A DNA stretch of 64,000 nucleotides, taken from NCBI RefSeq assembly GCF_023167465.1, contig NZ_AP025698.1, positions 930,001-994,000 on the forward strand. The letters are read 5' to 3'. This DNA comes from Methanothermobacter tenebrarum (GTDB taxonomy: Archaea > Methanobacteriota > Methanobacteria > Methanobacteriales > DSM-23052). A program made the translations under genes and the position numbers. Positions 41,714-51,345 of this stretch are shown here, in pieces. The notes beneath the pieces are model-generated. The model had not been told where the DNA came from and did no database searches. It was given only the letters and a program-made list of their open reading frames with translations. Position 1 is the stretch's first letter, and each line of letters starts with the position of its first letter.

Positions 41714-44700
41714 ATGAAAAAAATAATACTAACTGCCACAATCTTCATTGCCATTGCAATGATAAACGCAGCATCAGCCGCTGAAGTTAACGGCCAAATC
41801 AAAGAAATATACAATGAAACAAGCGGAACCTACACCAGCCTAGATAATGCCATACCAGTCGAAAACGCGACCATAAAATTAAAATACAACGGGACAATCA
41901 TAAATGAGACAAAAACAGACAAAAACGGCTACTACACCATAGGATTCACCCCCATGACCAACCCCCTCCAACTAGAGATATCCTATCTCACCTACAAAAA
42001 GGCCACCTACACCATCAATGGAACCTGCACAATAAACCATACATTCATGCCAGATATCGCCATCATAAGCTCAGCACCCGAGAAAGCAAAAATACTCACA
42101 TCATTAGGCAACAGACGCATAATATACCATGACATGTGGAATCCCGCATCAGCAGCTAATGACTGGATACTAGAATATGTGAACTTCGCATACCTTGACA
42201 TGGCAATGCCAGGCACAGGCTGGGGCGACTCATGGTACCCCTACCTACTAAGGAGCCCTGCAAACAGAAACTTCAAAATAGCAGCCGCCTTCGGGTACCC
42301 CACAGACACGGACAGCGACCCCTGGGGCGGCACCGGACTCCACCTCCTCGGGGGAACGCCAGAAGCGCCAGAAAACGACACACCAGACACCATTGAAAAC
42401 ACTTACATTGCAAGTTACTGGGCCCTTGCATCCGGATCAGCAACCAAGGAAAACCTTGAAAACATGATCAAATACATCTACTACCTCCTCGGTGAAACAT
42501 CATACAATCCTGTTGAACATGGCGAGGGGCCAATAATGGCAGCGCCTGACTGGGGATTATATCATCCAGATCATGGCGTGGCAGGGATCATCCCCACACG
42601 AGACCAGATAAAAAATTGGATAGAAATAAACCCCGGACTACTACCACCATATGACAGCCTAAAATGGATAGATGAAGACTATACAACCTGGGCAAGTGAA
42701 CAACGCTGGAACCTATACAATAGATTCGGGGAATGGTACAATCAAACGCAGAATATCACCGGACCATTCATTGTCGTGGTAAGCTATTCACCATCCCCAG
42801 TAGTTGATGCAATAATCAGAGAAGCCGAAAAAAATGGCAGAGCCGCCTTCTGCCTATATCAGGGTGCAACCAATCCACCCGTAACCTCATTCCTAGGAGA
42901 ACTTGTAACTGGCAAACCACTTGGCAGAGACATAAACGCCATAATATCACTATACTCATGGTCCCTGAATTATGCCAACCTCCCTAATGGGGGCGCCCTC
43001 CAAGAACTCACAATGATGAACATTCCAGTGATCAAGGGCGTGCAACTATATGACAATTCAAGTCTCACCAACCCCCTCGGGGCACAATATGAATGGACAT
43101 GGCAGGTTACAATACCAAGCTTCGAAGGCGTGTTCTCACCAATCCTAGTATCATACACAGACAATCAAGGCGAGGAAATCCCACTAGAAGCAGGTGTTAA
43201 AAAGATAGTGGACATCGCAGATAAATGGGCGAAGCTAAGAGAACTCGAAAACAGCACCAAAAGGTTGGCCATTATAGTATACAACTACCCCCCTGGAAAG
43301 GATGGGCTCACAGCATCCTACCTTGACGTCTTCCAAAGTTTACATGAACTACTCACCAAACTCAAAGAAAACGGTTACAATACAGGAGAAATACCATCCC
43401 CAGAAGAACTCTACACACTATTGATAGAATGCGGTAACAAGGGCACATGGGCAAAACCACTACTAGAAGAATACATTTCAGAACACAAAACCGTGCTAGA
43501 GGAAAACGGGCAACTCATAAACCTTGAAACATATCTTAGATGGTTCAACGGACTCCCAGGGGAACTAAAGGAAGAGGTTATCAAGAAATGGGGAGAACCA
43601 CCCGGAGAGGTTATGACAACAAATGGGACCATAGTAATCCCAGGGATAGTCCTCGGGAACATCTTCATAGGGATACAACCAAGCCGCGGATGGGAAGAAG
43701 CACAAGACTACCATAACTCCTACTTACCACCACACCACCAATACATAGCATTCTACAAATGGATAGAAGAGGTTTTCAGAGCAAATGCCATGATACACCT
43801 CGGAACCCACGGAACCCTCGAATGGCTCCCAGGCCGCATGATAGGATTAACAGAGGAAGACTGGCCATTCCAACTCACGAACTTGCCAAACATCTACCCT
43901 TATATAGTCTCCAACCCTGGTGAAGGGCTCGTAGCGAAGGACAGGAGCAACGCGCTTATAATAGATCATATGACACCAGCAATGGTCCAAAGTGGCCTCT
44001 ATGGTGATCTCATTGAAATCCATGATCTCATACACCAGTACCAGAACGCATTGAAAGTGGGTAACATGCAAATACTCCCTGAACTTGAAAATGAGATAAA
44101 GACAAAGGCTTCAAAGTTGGGCTTTAAAATTTCAGGCAACTTTGAAGAGGCTCTAGAAGAACTCCATCTGAGATTACATGAGATCGAAAATGATATAATA
44201 CCCCTTGGACTCCATTCCCTCGGCAAGGTTCTCAGTGGAGAAGAGCTCATCGAAGAAGTTTTTACCATAGCATCTTCAAGGTCAGATCTTCTCGAAAATG
44301 TGAAAAGGAAACTATACCCTTCACTCACATTAAGCTATTCTGAAATGTCCACAGACGCATCCTATGAAGATGAAGTGAAAAATATCAAGGAAACAGCAAA
44401 GGAATGGATAAGGAGTATAGTAAATGGCACCATACCAGATGATATCGACGTTAATGACCTCCAATTCATAAATGATACAATAAATAAGATCAAAGCTAAC
44501 AGAGAATGGCAGAATCTCCTAGATGCCCTGAATGGGTGCTTCATAGAACCTGGATTGGCAGGGGACCCTGCATGGAGTGATGTGTTGCCAACAGGCGTTA
44601 ACTTCTATGCCGCCAACCCAAAGAAGATGCCTACAAAGGCTGCGTGGGAAACCGCCAAGAAGATCGTGGACAATCTACTCATAGACTATTATAAAGTCCA

Positions 44701-46228
44701 TGGCAAGTTCCCAGAGCTCGTGGGCATGGTCATGTGGGGCACGGAACTATTACGGACAGACGGACTTGCAATAGCAGAATTCCTATACCTACTCGGTGTA
44801 AAGCCAGTTTGGAACCCTAACGGTGACTTGAACCCGGAACCCGTCCTTATGAGTCCATCAGAGCTTAAAATAGTAGTCGATGGTGTGGAGATACAGCGGC
44901 CAAGGATTGACGTTTTTGTAACAGCTGTCACAGGATACCAAGGTTGGATAGACTTGATGAATAGGGCTGTTGAACTGGCAGCTTCAGCCAATGACACCAT
45001 AAATTATGTTAAAAAACACTATGAGGAATGCCAATCCCTCGACAGAGTATTTGGTCTAAGGGGACTTGTACTTGAAGGCACTGGAGTTTCAGATCTTCTA
45101 CCAAACACTTCAAAATGGCAATTGACAAGTGAACTCGCCGATGTTTATCTTTCCAGGGTTTCATATGCCTGGAGGTCAACAGCCACCGGCATCAGTATAC
45201 AGCAGAATAAGGGAACATTCCAATACTTGCTCAAAAATATGGATCTCATGACACAGAATCTTGACAGCACCTGGCGTTTGCTCGACACAGACGACTATTA
45301 CGACTGGTTTGGTGGAATGTTACTCGCTTCAAGACAACTAGGTGGAAACCCACACACTTCACTCGTAGATATAAGAAACAAGAATACCATCATCACAAGA
45401 AGCATCGAAGAAGAAGTTGAATTGGAAATAAGGTCCCAGCTTCTTAATCCAAGGTACATGGATTCTCTCCTAGGTTCCCCAAGTGGTTGGATGGAATATG
45501 CTTCAAGGTACAAGAATGCATTCGCAATAGCCGTCACCAGCAATTCTATAAGCGAACAACTATGGACACAAATGGCTGAGAACCTTTTAACGCCAAGATT
45601 TGGCGCTCCAGGACCTTATGGGGCGTTCGCAGTCCAATCAATGATCGGATGGGTGCTTGAAGCTAACAGACGCGGGATATGGACCCCAAGTGACAGTAGC
45701 CTGGTGACAAGCCTCGTAGACCGGTACATAGGAATCGCAAACCAGTATGGTGTGGCTTGTTGTCATCACACCTGTGGTAATATTGTGTTTAATCAGTGGC
45801 TTGTGAGTGTTTCATCATTGAATTCTGCGGCTCTTCAAAAATTTGCAGGTGTTTTTGCAGCGGCTACTGGAGCGAAACTCGTTGTTCCAGGCGGGTCAGA
45901 GACTCCCGGACAACCAGGCGTGCCGGGCACCCCAGGACAACCAAGTCCTGGTTATACTCGTAGTCAGGGGCATGGTGTGAGTCCCGGTTATACTGGTGGT
46001 CAAGGACAGGCAGGTGGACAAACCAGTTCAGGAGCTGGAAGTGCTGCAGCCGCCACGGCTGAGGGTGCAGGGCCAGGACCATCTGCAAGGAGAAGTGGCA
46101 GGGTTTTTGAGGTCTCAGCATCATCTGCAGGGGGTTCAGGGAGTCAAATGCCATTTTATGCACTACTAGGTGTCATAGGCATCGTACTCCTCATAGGCGC
46201 CGGTTACTTCCTCAAAGGACAAATATGA
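41714..46228 (+). CDS. Exported, membrane-anchored CobN-like chelatase (CobN2)
   Basis: This 1504-residue protein has a signal peptide (1-22, ending ASAA), a carboxypeptidase-regulatory-like beta domain (about 24-105) and a CobN/BchH-type chelatase region (about 110-1400). It ends with a Pro/Gly linker (GQPGVPGTPGQPSPG) and a C-terminal membrane helix ending LKGQI. The chelatase motif is canonical: HLGTHGTLEWLPGR near residue 695. A CCHHTCGN cluster is near residue 1350. CobN proteins work inside the cell in bacterial cobalamin synthesis; this one must act outside, so metal insertion, removal or plain binding of a tetrapyrrole are all open. GGAGG at 41701-41705 fixes the start. A T-rich terminator-like stretch follows at 46229-46250. 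Confidence 0.92.
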   Translation: MKKIILTATIFIAIAMINAASAAEVNGQIKEIYNETSGTYTSLDNAIPVENATIKLKYNGTIINETKTDKNGYYTIGFTPMTNPLQLEISYLTYKKATYTINGTCTINHTFMPDIAIISSAPEKAKILTSLGNRRIIYHDMWNPASAANDWILEYVNFAYLDMAMPGTGWGDSWYPYLLRSPANRNFKIAAAFGYPTDTDSDPWGGTGLHLLGGTPEAPENDTPDTIENTYIASYWALASGSATKENLENMIKYIYYLLGETSYNPVEHGEGPIMAAPDWGLYHPDHGVAGIIPTRDQIKNWIEINPGLLPPYDSLKWIDEDYTTWASEQRWNLYNRFGEWYNQTQNITGPFIVVVSYSPSPVVDAIIREAEKNGRAAFCLYQGATNPPVTSFLGELVTGKPLGRDINAIISLYSWSLNYANLPNGGALQELTMMNIPVIKGVQLYDNSSLTNPLGAQYEWTWQVTIPSFEGVFSPILVSYTDNQGEEIPLEAGVKKIVDIADKWAKLRELENSTKRLAIIVYNYPPGKDGLTASYLDVFQSLHELLTKLKENGYNTGEIPSPEELYTLLIECGNKGTWAKPLLEEYISEHKTVLEENGQLINLETYLRWFNGLPGELKEEVIKKWGEPPGEVMTTNGTIVIPGIVLGNIFIGIQPSRGWEEAQDYHNSYLPPHHQYIAFYKWIEEVFRANAMIHLGTHGTLEWLPGRMIGLTEEDWPFQLTNLPNIYPYIVSNPGEGLVAKDRSNALIIDHMTPAMVQSGLYGDLIEIHDLIHQYQNALKVGNMQILPELENEIKTKASKLGFKISGNFEEALEELHLRLHEIENDIIPLGLHSLGKVLSGEELIEEVFTIASSRSDLLENVKRKLYPSLTLSYSEMSTDASYEDEVKNIKETAKEWIRSIVNGTIPDDIDVNDLQFINDTINKIKANREWQNLLDALNGCFIEPGLAGDPAWSDVLPTGVNFYAANPKKMPTKAAWETAKKIVDNLLIDYYKVHGKFPELVGMVMWGTELLRTDGLAIAEFLYLLGVKPVWNPNGDLNPEPVLMSPSELKIVVDGVEIQRPRIDVFVTAVTGYQGWIDLMNRAVELAASANDTINYVKKHYEECQSLDRVFGLRGLVLEGTGVSDLLPNTSKWQLTSELADVYLSRVSYAWRSTATGISIQQNKGTFQYLLKNMDLMTQNLDSTWRLLDTDDYYDWFGGMLLASRQLGGNPHTSLVDIRNKNTIITRSIEEEVELEIRSQLLNPRYMDSLLGSPSGWMEYASRYKNAFAIAVTSNSISEQLWTQMAENLLTPRFGAPGPYGAFAVQSMIGWVLEANRRGIWTPSDSSLVTSLVDRYIGIANQYGVACCHHTCGNIVFNQWLVSVSSLNSAALQKFAGVFAAATGAKLVVPGGSETPGQPGVPGTPGQPSPGYTRSQGHGVSPGYTGGQGQAGGQTSSGAGSAAAATAEGAGPGPSARRSGRVFEVSASSAGGSGSQMPFYALLGVIGIVLLIGAGYFLKGQI

Positions 46229-46398
46229 TCTCTTCTATTTTCTCCTTTTTTTGTTTAGCTCTCCTAAATCTGGGTGTGAAGACTCCATGATAATGTATGT
46301 CATGTGATCTACAGGGGCTAATTATAAGAAGATACCCTTTTTTATATAATGTGAATAATCTATTATTATTGATTTTCCTAATTATCGGGGTGCTGTTA

Positions 46399-46947
46399 AT
46401 GAAAGAGAAAACTAAAGAGATAGGTGCAAGAATCAAAGAATTAAGAGAACTTTCAAATATCACAATAGAAGAAATGGCAGACCATTTAGGGGTCCCTAAG
46501 GAAACCTATGAGAAATACGAGACAGGAGAGGAGGACATACCCGCCAGCATATTATTCGAGGTGGCCCATAAACTCGGTGTGGACATGGGCCTTCTTCTCA
46601 CAGGAGAAGAGGCTAGAATGCATATTTTCACCGTCACAAGAAAGGGTAAAGGGGTTAAAGTTGAAAGGCGCAAACAATACAAGTATGAGAGCCTCGCTGA
46701 GAAATTCATCCACAAAAAGGCCGAACCATTCATAGTAACCGTAGAACCCCGAGAAGATAAACCAGAAATGAACAGCCACCCAGGACAAGAATTCAACTAC
46801 ATCCTAGAAGGTAGTATAAGATTCTATATCCACGATAATGAGATAATACTCAACGAGGGCGACTCAATATTCTTCGACTCATCATACCCCCATGCAATGG
46901 AGGCCCTCCACGGTAAAAGGGCACGATTCCTGGCCATAATAATGTAG
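46399..46947 (+). CDS. XRE-type HTH regulator with C-terminal cupin domain
   Basis: This 182-residue regulator has an HTH_XRE domain at residues 9-65 (LRELSNITIEEMADHLGVP) and a cupin domain at about 115-180 (HPGQEFNYILEGSIRFYI). I start it at ATG 46399 behind GGGGTG; the frame extends to 46297. A TATA-like TTTTTTATATAATG is at about 46338-46351. The acyl-CoA synthetase and vor genes follow at once, so it probably senses a metabolite of that pathway through the cupin. That is inference from context. Confidence 0.9.
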   Translation: MKEKTKEIGARIKELRELSNITIEEMADHLGVPKETYEKYETGEEDIPASILFEVAHKLGVDMGLLLTGEEARMHIFTVTRKGKGVKVERRKQYKYESLAEKFIHKKAEPFIVTVEPREDKPEMNSHPGQEFNYILEGSIRFYIHDNEIILNEGDSIFFDSSYPHAMEALHGKRARFLAIIM

Positions 46948-46959
46948 AGGTGACATAGG

Positions 46960-48639
46960 ATGGCATCAATACTAGGAAAATTCGTCAACAGGATAGAATT
47001 TGACTCATATGAGGACTTCAAGGAAAACTTCAAAATAATAGTACCAGAAAGTTTTAATTTCGCCTATGACGTAGTTGACTGGTACGCCCAAAAACACCCA
47101 CGAAAGGAAGCCCTAGTATGGTGTAACGATCACGGAGACGAACGCATAATAAACTTCAAAGAGATGAAAGAATACTCAGAAAAGGCAGCCAACTTCTTCA
47201 AAGAATGTGGGATAAAAAAAGGCGACAGGGTAATGCTAACCCTAAAGGGCAGATACGACTTCTGGTTCGCCCTCCTAGGCCTCCACAGGATAGGGGCCAT
47301 CGCAATCCCAGCAACCCACATGCTAAAAGAAAAGGACATAATATACCGTGTAAAAAAGGTGGATATAAAGATGGTGGTCTGCATAGCCGAAGACGGTGTC
47401 CCAGACTGTTTCGACAGGGCACACGAGGAGATGGGTAACATCCCCCTCATAAAGGCTATTGTAGGCGACGAGGACAGGCCAGGTTGGACTAACTTCAGGG
47501 AAAAAGTCGAGAAGATGCCGAAAACCTTTAAAAAACCTGAAGATTATCCATCAGATGATGACATACTACTAGTATATTTCTCATCAGGGACCACCGGGAT
47601 GCCCAAGATGATAAAACATGATCACACCTATCCCCTAGCTCATATAGTCACTGCAAAGTATTGGCAGAACGTCCGAGAAGACGGTCTACACTATACAGTA
47701 GCTGATACAGGATGGGCCAAATCAGTATGGGGTGGGATCTATGGCCAATGGATCTGTGGAAGCGCAGTATTCGCCTATGACTATGACCGTTTCAACCCCA
47801 TGAACATGTTAGAAAAACTAGAAAAATATAATATAACAACATTCTGCGCCCCACCCACAGTATACAGGTTCCTAATAAAAGAAGACATTTCAAAGTATGA
47901 TCTTTCAAGCATAGAATATGCCGTGACGGCAGGAGAACCCCTAAACCCAGAGGTCTTCCATAAATTCTATGAACAAACAGGCCTGAAACTCATGGAAGGC
48001 TACGGGCAGACAGAATCCGTCGTATCCATCGCCAACTTCCCATGGATGGAACCCAAACCAGGATCAATGGGAAAACCAGTCCCGTTATATGATATAGAAT
48101 TAGTTGACAATAACGGGAACCCAGTAGATGTGGGAGAAGAAGGGGAGATAGTCATAGACACCTCAAAGGGCAAACCATTAGGACTCTTCGGCGGCTACTA
48201 CCGCGACGAAGAAAAAACAAAGGAAGTATGGTACGATAACAAATACCATACAGGTGACACAGCATGGAAGGACGAAGACGGATACTTCTGGTTCGTCGGG
48301 AGAACCGACGACATGATAAAAAGTTCAGGGTACCGTATAGGACCATTCGAAGTCGAAAGCGCGGTCATATCCCATCCAGCCGTCCTAGAATGTGCAGTTA
48401 CAGGCTACCCAGACCCTATCAGGGGACAAGTAGTAAAGGCTACAATAGTACTCGCCAGAGGATATGAACCATCAGAAAAACTCAAAAAAGAAATACAAGA
48501 CCACGTAAAGAGGGTTACAGCCCCCTACAAGTATCCTCGTGTAATAGAATTTGTTGATGAACTACCCAAGACCATCAGTGGCAAAATAAGGAGAGTTGAG
48601 ATAAGAGAAAGAGACATGAAAAAAGCAGGAGAACAATAA
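46960..48639 (+). CDS. AMP-forming acyl-CoA synthetase (acetyl/medium-chain type)
   Basis: This 559-residue enzyme activates a carboxylic acid to its CoA thioester with ATP, giving AMP. The AMP-binding motif YFSSGTTGMPKMIKHDH is near residue 206, MEGYGQTES near 345, the hinge region GRTDDMIKSSGYRIGPFEVE near 448, and the catalytic lysine region TISGKIRRVEIR near the end. The gene sits between an HTH-cupin regulator and vorCBA. A branched-chain acid as substrate, feeding VorCBA for branched amino acid synthesis, is a reasonable inference. Confidence 0.93.
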   Translation: MASILGKFVNRIEFDSYEDFKENFKIIVPESFNFAYDVVDWYAQKHPRKEALVWCNDHGDERIINFKEMKEYSEKAANFFKECGIKKGDRVMLTLKGRYDFWFALLGLHRIGAIAIPATHMLKEKDIIYRVKKVDIKMVVCIAEDGVPDCFDRAHEEMGNIPLIKAIVGDEDRPGWTNFREKVEKMPKTFKKPEDYPSDDDILLVYFSSGTTGMPKMIKHDHTYPLAHIVTAKYWQNVREDGLHYTVADTGWAKSVWGGIYGQWICGSAVFAYDYDRFNPMNMLEKLEKYNITTFCAPPTVYRFLIKEDISKYDLSSIEYAVTAGEPLNPEVFHKFYEQTGLKLMEGYGQTESVVSIANFPWMEPKPGSMGKPVPLYDIELVDNNGNPVDVGEEGEIVIDTSKGKPLGLFGGYYRDEEKTKEVWYDNKYHTGDTAWKDEDGYFWFVGRTDDMIKSSGYRIGPFEVESAVISHPAVLECAVTGYPDPIRGQVVKATIVLARGYEPSEKLKKEIQDHVKRVTAPYKYPRVIEFVDELPKTISGKIRRVEIRERDMKKAGEQ

Positions 48640-48867
48640 ATGGAACCATATCCAGTAATCAATCCACTGGAATGTAAAGGATGTGAAAGATGCATACTCG
48701 CCTGTAAAGGTAAAGTACTCTTTATGAGTGATAAGATTAATGAGAGAGGATACCACTATGTAGAATACAAAGGAAGCGGATGTAAAGGTTGTGGAAACTG
48801 CTACTACACCTGTCCAGAACCCCACGCCATAGAAGTGCACATCCCACTCAAGAAGAGGAGGAACTGA
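48640..48867 (+). CDS. vorC: 2-ketoisovalerate ferredoxin oxidoreductase, ferredoxin-like subunit VorC
   Basis: This 75-residue protein has two 4Fe-4S motifs, CKGCERCILACK (about residues 15-26) and CKGCGNCYYTCPEP (about 48-61). It is the electron-transfer (delta) subunit of the oxidoreductase and starts directly after the synthetase stop codon. Confidence 0.93.
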   Translation: MEPYPVINPLECKGCERCILACKGKVLFMSDKINERGYHYVEYKGSGCKGCGNCYYTCPEPHAIEVHIPLKKRRN

Positions 48868-48871
48868 CAAA

Positions 48872-49924
48872 ATGGCGACACAGATGGTGAAAGGGAACAC
48901 AGCAGTTATCATAGGGGCCATGTACGCTGGATGCGACTGCTACTTCGGGTATCCAATAACCCCAGCCAGTGAAATACTCCACGAAGCCGCTAAATACTTC
49001 CCAATGGTCGGCAGAAAATTCGTGCAAGCAGAATCCGAAGAAGCAGCTATAAACATGGTATATGGGGCAGCCGCGGCAGGCCACCGTGTAATGACAGCAT
49101 CATCAGGGCCAGGGATAAGCCTCAAACAAGAGGGAATATCATTCCTCGCAGGCGCAGAACTCCCAGCAGTTATAGTCGATGTAATGAGGGCCGGCCCAGG
49201 ACTCGGTAACATAGGACCCGAACAAGCCGATTACACCCAACTAGTCAAAGGTGGCGGGCACGGAAACTATAAAAATATCGTGCTAGCCCCCAATAGTGTC
49301 CAGGAAATGTGCGACCTTACAATGGAAGCATTTGAACTCGCAGACAAGTACAGGACGCCGGTTATTGTGCTGGCGGACGCTGTTCTTGGACAAATGGCAG
49401 AACCCCTGAAATTCCCAGAGAAGGCCATAGAACATGAACCAGACACTAGCTGGGCGGTCTGCGGCAACAAAGAGACCATGAAAAACCTTGTAACATCCAT
49501 ATTCCTCGATTTTGACGAGCTCGAAGAATTCAACTTCTACCTACAGGAGAAATACGAGCAAATAAAAGAAAACGAGGCGAAATACGAATCTTACATGTTA
49601 GATGATGCCCAGATCATCCTAGTAGCTTATGGTATAAGCAGTAGGATATCAAGGACAGCCATTGACATCACAAGAAGAGAAGGTATAAAAGTTGGACTAT
49701 TCCGTCCAATAACAGTATCCCCATTCCCAGAGGACGAACTATCCAGGTTAAGCGAAGACAACCCAAAGTTCATATCAGTGGAGATGAGCAACGGCCAAAT
49801 GCTAGAAGATATAAGATTGGCAACAGGATGCAAGGACATCGAACTAGTCAATAGGATGGGTGGAAACCTAATCCAACTAGAAGATGTTGTAAAAAAGATC
49901 AGGGAGGTAGCCCATGGCAGATGA
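48872..49924 (+). CDS. vorB: 2-ketoisovalerate ferredoxin oxidoreductase subunit VorB (alpha)
   Basis: This 350-residue alpha subunit interconverts branched 2-oxoacids and acyl-CoA plus CO2 with ferredoxin. It has GCDCYFGYPITPASEILHEA at residues 19-38 and AGHRVMTASSGPGISL near residue 69, both typical of the pyrimidine-binding subunit. It overlaps vorA by 11 bases. In an autotrophic methanogen the reaction may run either way. Confidence 0.93.
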   Translation: MATQMVKGNTAVIIGAMYAGCDCYFGYPITPASEILHEAAKYFPMVGRKFVQAESEEAAINMVYGAAAAGHRVMTASSGPGISLKQEGISFLAGAELPAVIVDVMRAGPGLGNIGPEQADYTQLVKGGGHGNYKNIVLAPNSVQEMCDLTMEAFELADKYRTPVIVLADAVLGQMAEPLKFPEKAIEHEPDTSWAVCGNKETMKNLVTSIFLDFDELEEFNFYLQEKYEQIKENEAKYESYMLDDAQIILVAYGISSRISRTAIDITRREGIKVGLFRPITVSPFPEDELSRLSEDNPKFISVEMSNGQMLEDIRLATGCKDIELVNRMGGNLIQLEDVVKKIREVAHGR

Positions 49925-51344
49925 GAGGATCATCAAAAAACCAAAATGCATCCATGACATCTTCGAGAGAAAAGGTGGAAGCGCGCCCACAGCAACACAC
50001 TACTGCCCAGGCTGTGGACACGGCATACTACACAAGCTCATAGGAGAAGCCATAGACGAACTAGGAATACAAGAGAGAACAATCCTCATAAGCCCTGTTG
50101 GATGCGCAGTCTTCGCATATTATTATTTTGACTGTGGTAACGTACAAGTGGCCCATGGAAGAGCGCCAGCCGTGGGCACAGGAATATCACGTGCAGAAGA
50201 TGACGCCATCATAATACTCTACCAGGGGGATGGGGACCTCGCATCAATCGGCTTAAACGAGACAATACAAGCCGCCAACAGAGGAGAGAAAATGGCGGTA
50301 TTCTTCGTTAACAACACAGTATATGGTATGACAGGAGGCCAAATGGCCCCAACAACACTTATAGGCGAGCCAACCATAACATGCCCAGAGGGTAGAGATC
50401 CAAAATTCGCAGGCTACCCATTACATATGTGCGAATTACTCAACAACCTAGAAGCGCCTGTATTTATTGAGAGAGTCTCCCTGGCTGATATAAAGCATAT
50501 TAGGAAGGCTAAAAGGGCTGTTAAAAGAGCCCTTGAGATACAACGTGACGGTAAAGGTTATGCATTCGTTGAGGTTTTATCTCCATGCCCAACAAACCTG
50601 CGCCAGGATGCTGAAGGCGCCCAGAGGTTTATAAACGAGGAAATGGAGAAGGAATTCCCTGTTAAAAATTTCAGGGACAAGACCGATAAGGTAGAACCCA
50701 TCAAACGTGACAATAGCGATTTCTCCAAAGAAAGCCTTGACAGGATATTCCAAGTAGACGAGTCCCTCCCAGAACCCGAGGACGACCCGGAATTCGAGGA
50801 AATAAAGGTGAAAATAGCCGGATTCGGGGGTCAGGGGGTGCTTAGCATGGGCTTGGCCCTTGCACAGGCGGCTTGCACAGAATCAAGGCACGTTTCATGG
50901 TATCCTGCTTATGGACCCGAGCAGAGGGGTGGAACCTCAAGCTGTGCAGTTGTAATATCAGGCAGAATGATAGGCTCGCCAGTAGTAGATGAACCAGACA
51001 TACTAATCTCATTCAACCAACCTTCACTCGAAGAATTCGCCCACACCGTCCCAGAGGACGGTTACATCCTATATGACTCCACAACCATAAAATACAAGGG
51101 CAAGGGTAATATCATCGGCGTTCCAGCCCTTAAAATCGCGAAAAGCCACGGAGTAGAAAGGGCTGCTAACACGGTCATGTTAGGGGTTCTCATGGAATCA
51201 GGCCTCACCAAAATCTCCAGAAGATCATTCGAAGAGGCTATAAAATTCATATTCAGTGGAAAAAAGAAAATCATAGACATAAACTTGAAACTATTGGATA
51301 TAGGGGCCAGATGGGCCCGAGAAAACATAAAGGGGAGCTTATAA
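49914..51344 (+). CDS. vorA: 2-ketoisovalerate ferredoxin oxidoreductase subunit VorA (beta-gamma fusion)
   Basis: This 476-residue fusion protein has an N-terminal thiamine diphosphate beta part (about residues 1-260), with HYCPGCGHGILHKL and GDGDLASIGLNETIQAANRG. The C-terminal gamma part (about 298-476) contains GFGGQGVLSMGLALAQAA and YGPEQRGGTSSCAVVIS. A fused beta-gamma subunit is the known arrangement in Methanothermobacter Vor. It ends 1 base before gatD. Confidence 0.93.
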   Translation: MADERIIKKPKCIHDIFERKGGSAPTATHYCPGCGHGILHKLIGEAIDELGIQERTILISPVGCAVFAYYYFDCGNVQVAHGRAPAVGTGISRAEDDAIIILYQGDGDLASIGLNETIQAANRGEKMAVFFVNNTVYGMTGGQMAPTTLIGEPTITCPEGRDPKFAGYPLHMCELLNNLEAPVFIERVSLADIKHIRKAKRAVKRALEIQRDGKGYAFVEVLSPCPTNLRQDAEGAQRFINEEMEKEFPVKNFRDKTDKVEPIKRDNSDFSKESLDRIFQVDESLPEPEDDPEFEEIKVKIAGFGGQGVLSMGLALAQAACTESRHVSWYPAYGPEQRGGTSSCAVVISGRMIGSPVVDEPDILISFNQPSLEEFAHTVPEDGYILYDSTTIKYKGKGNIIGVPALKIAKSHGVERAANTVMLGVLMESGLTKISRRSFEEAIKFIFSGKKKIIDINLKLLDIGARWARENIKGSL

Positions 51345-51345
51345 A

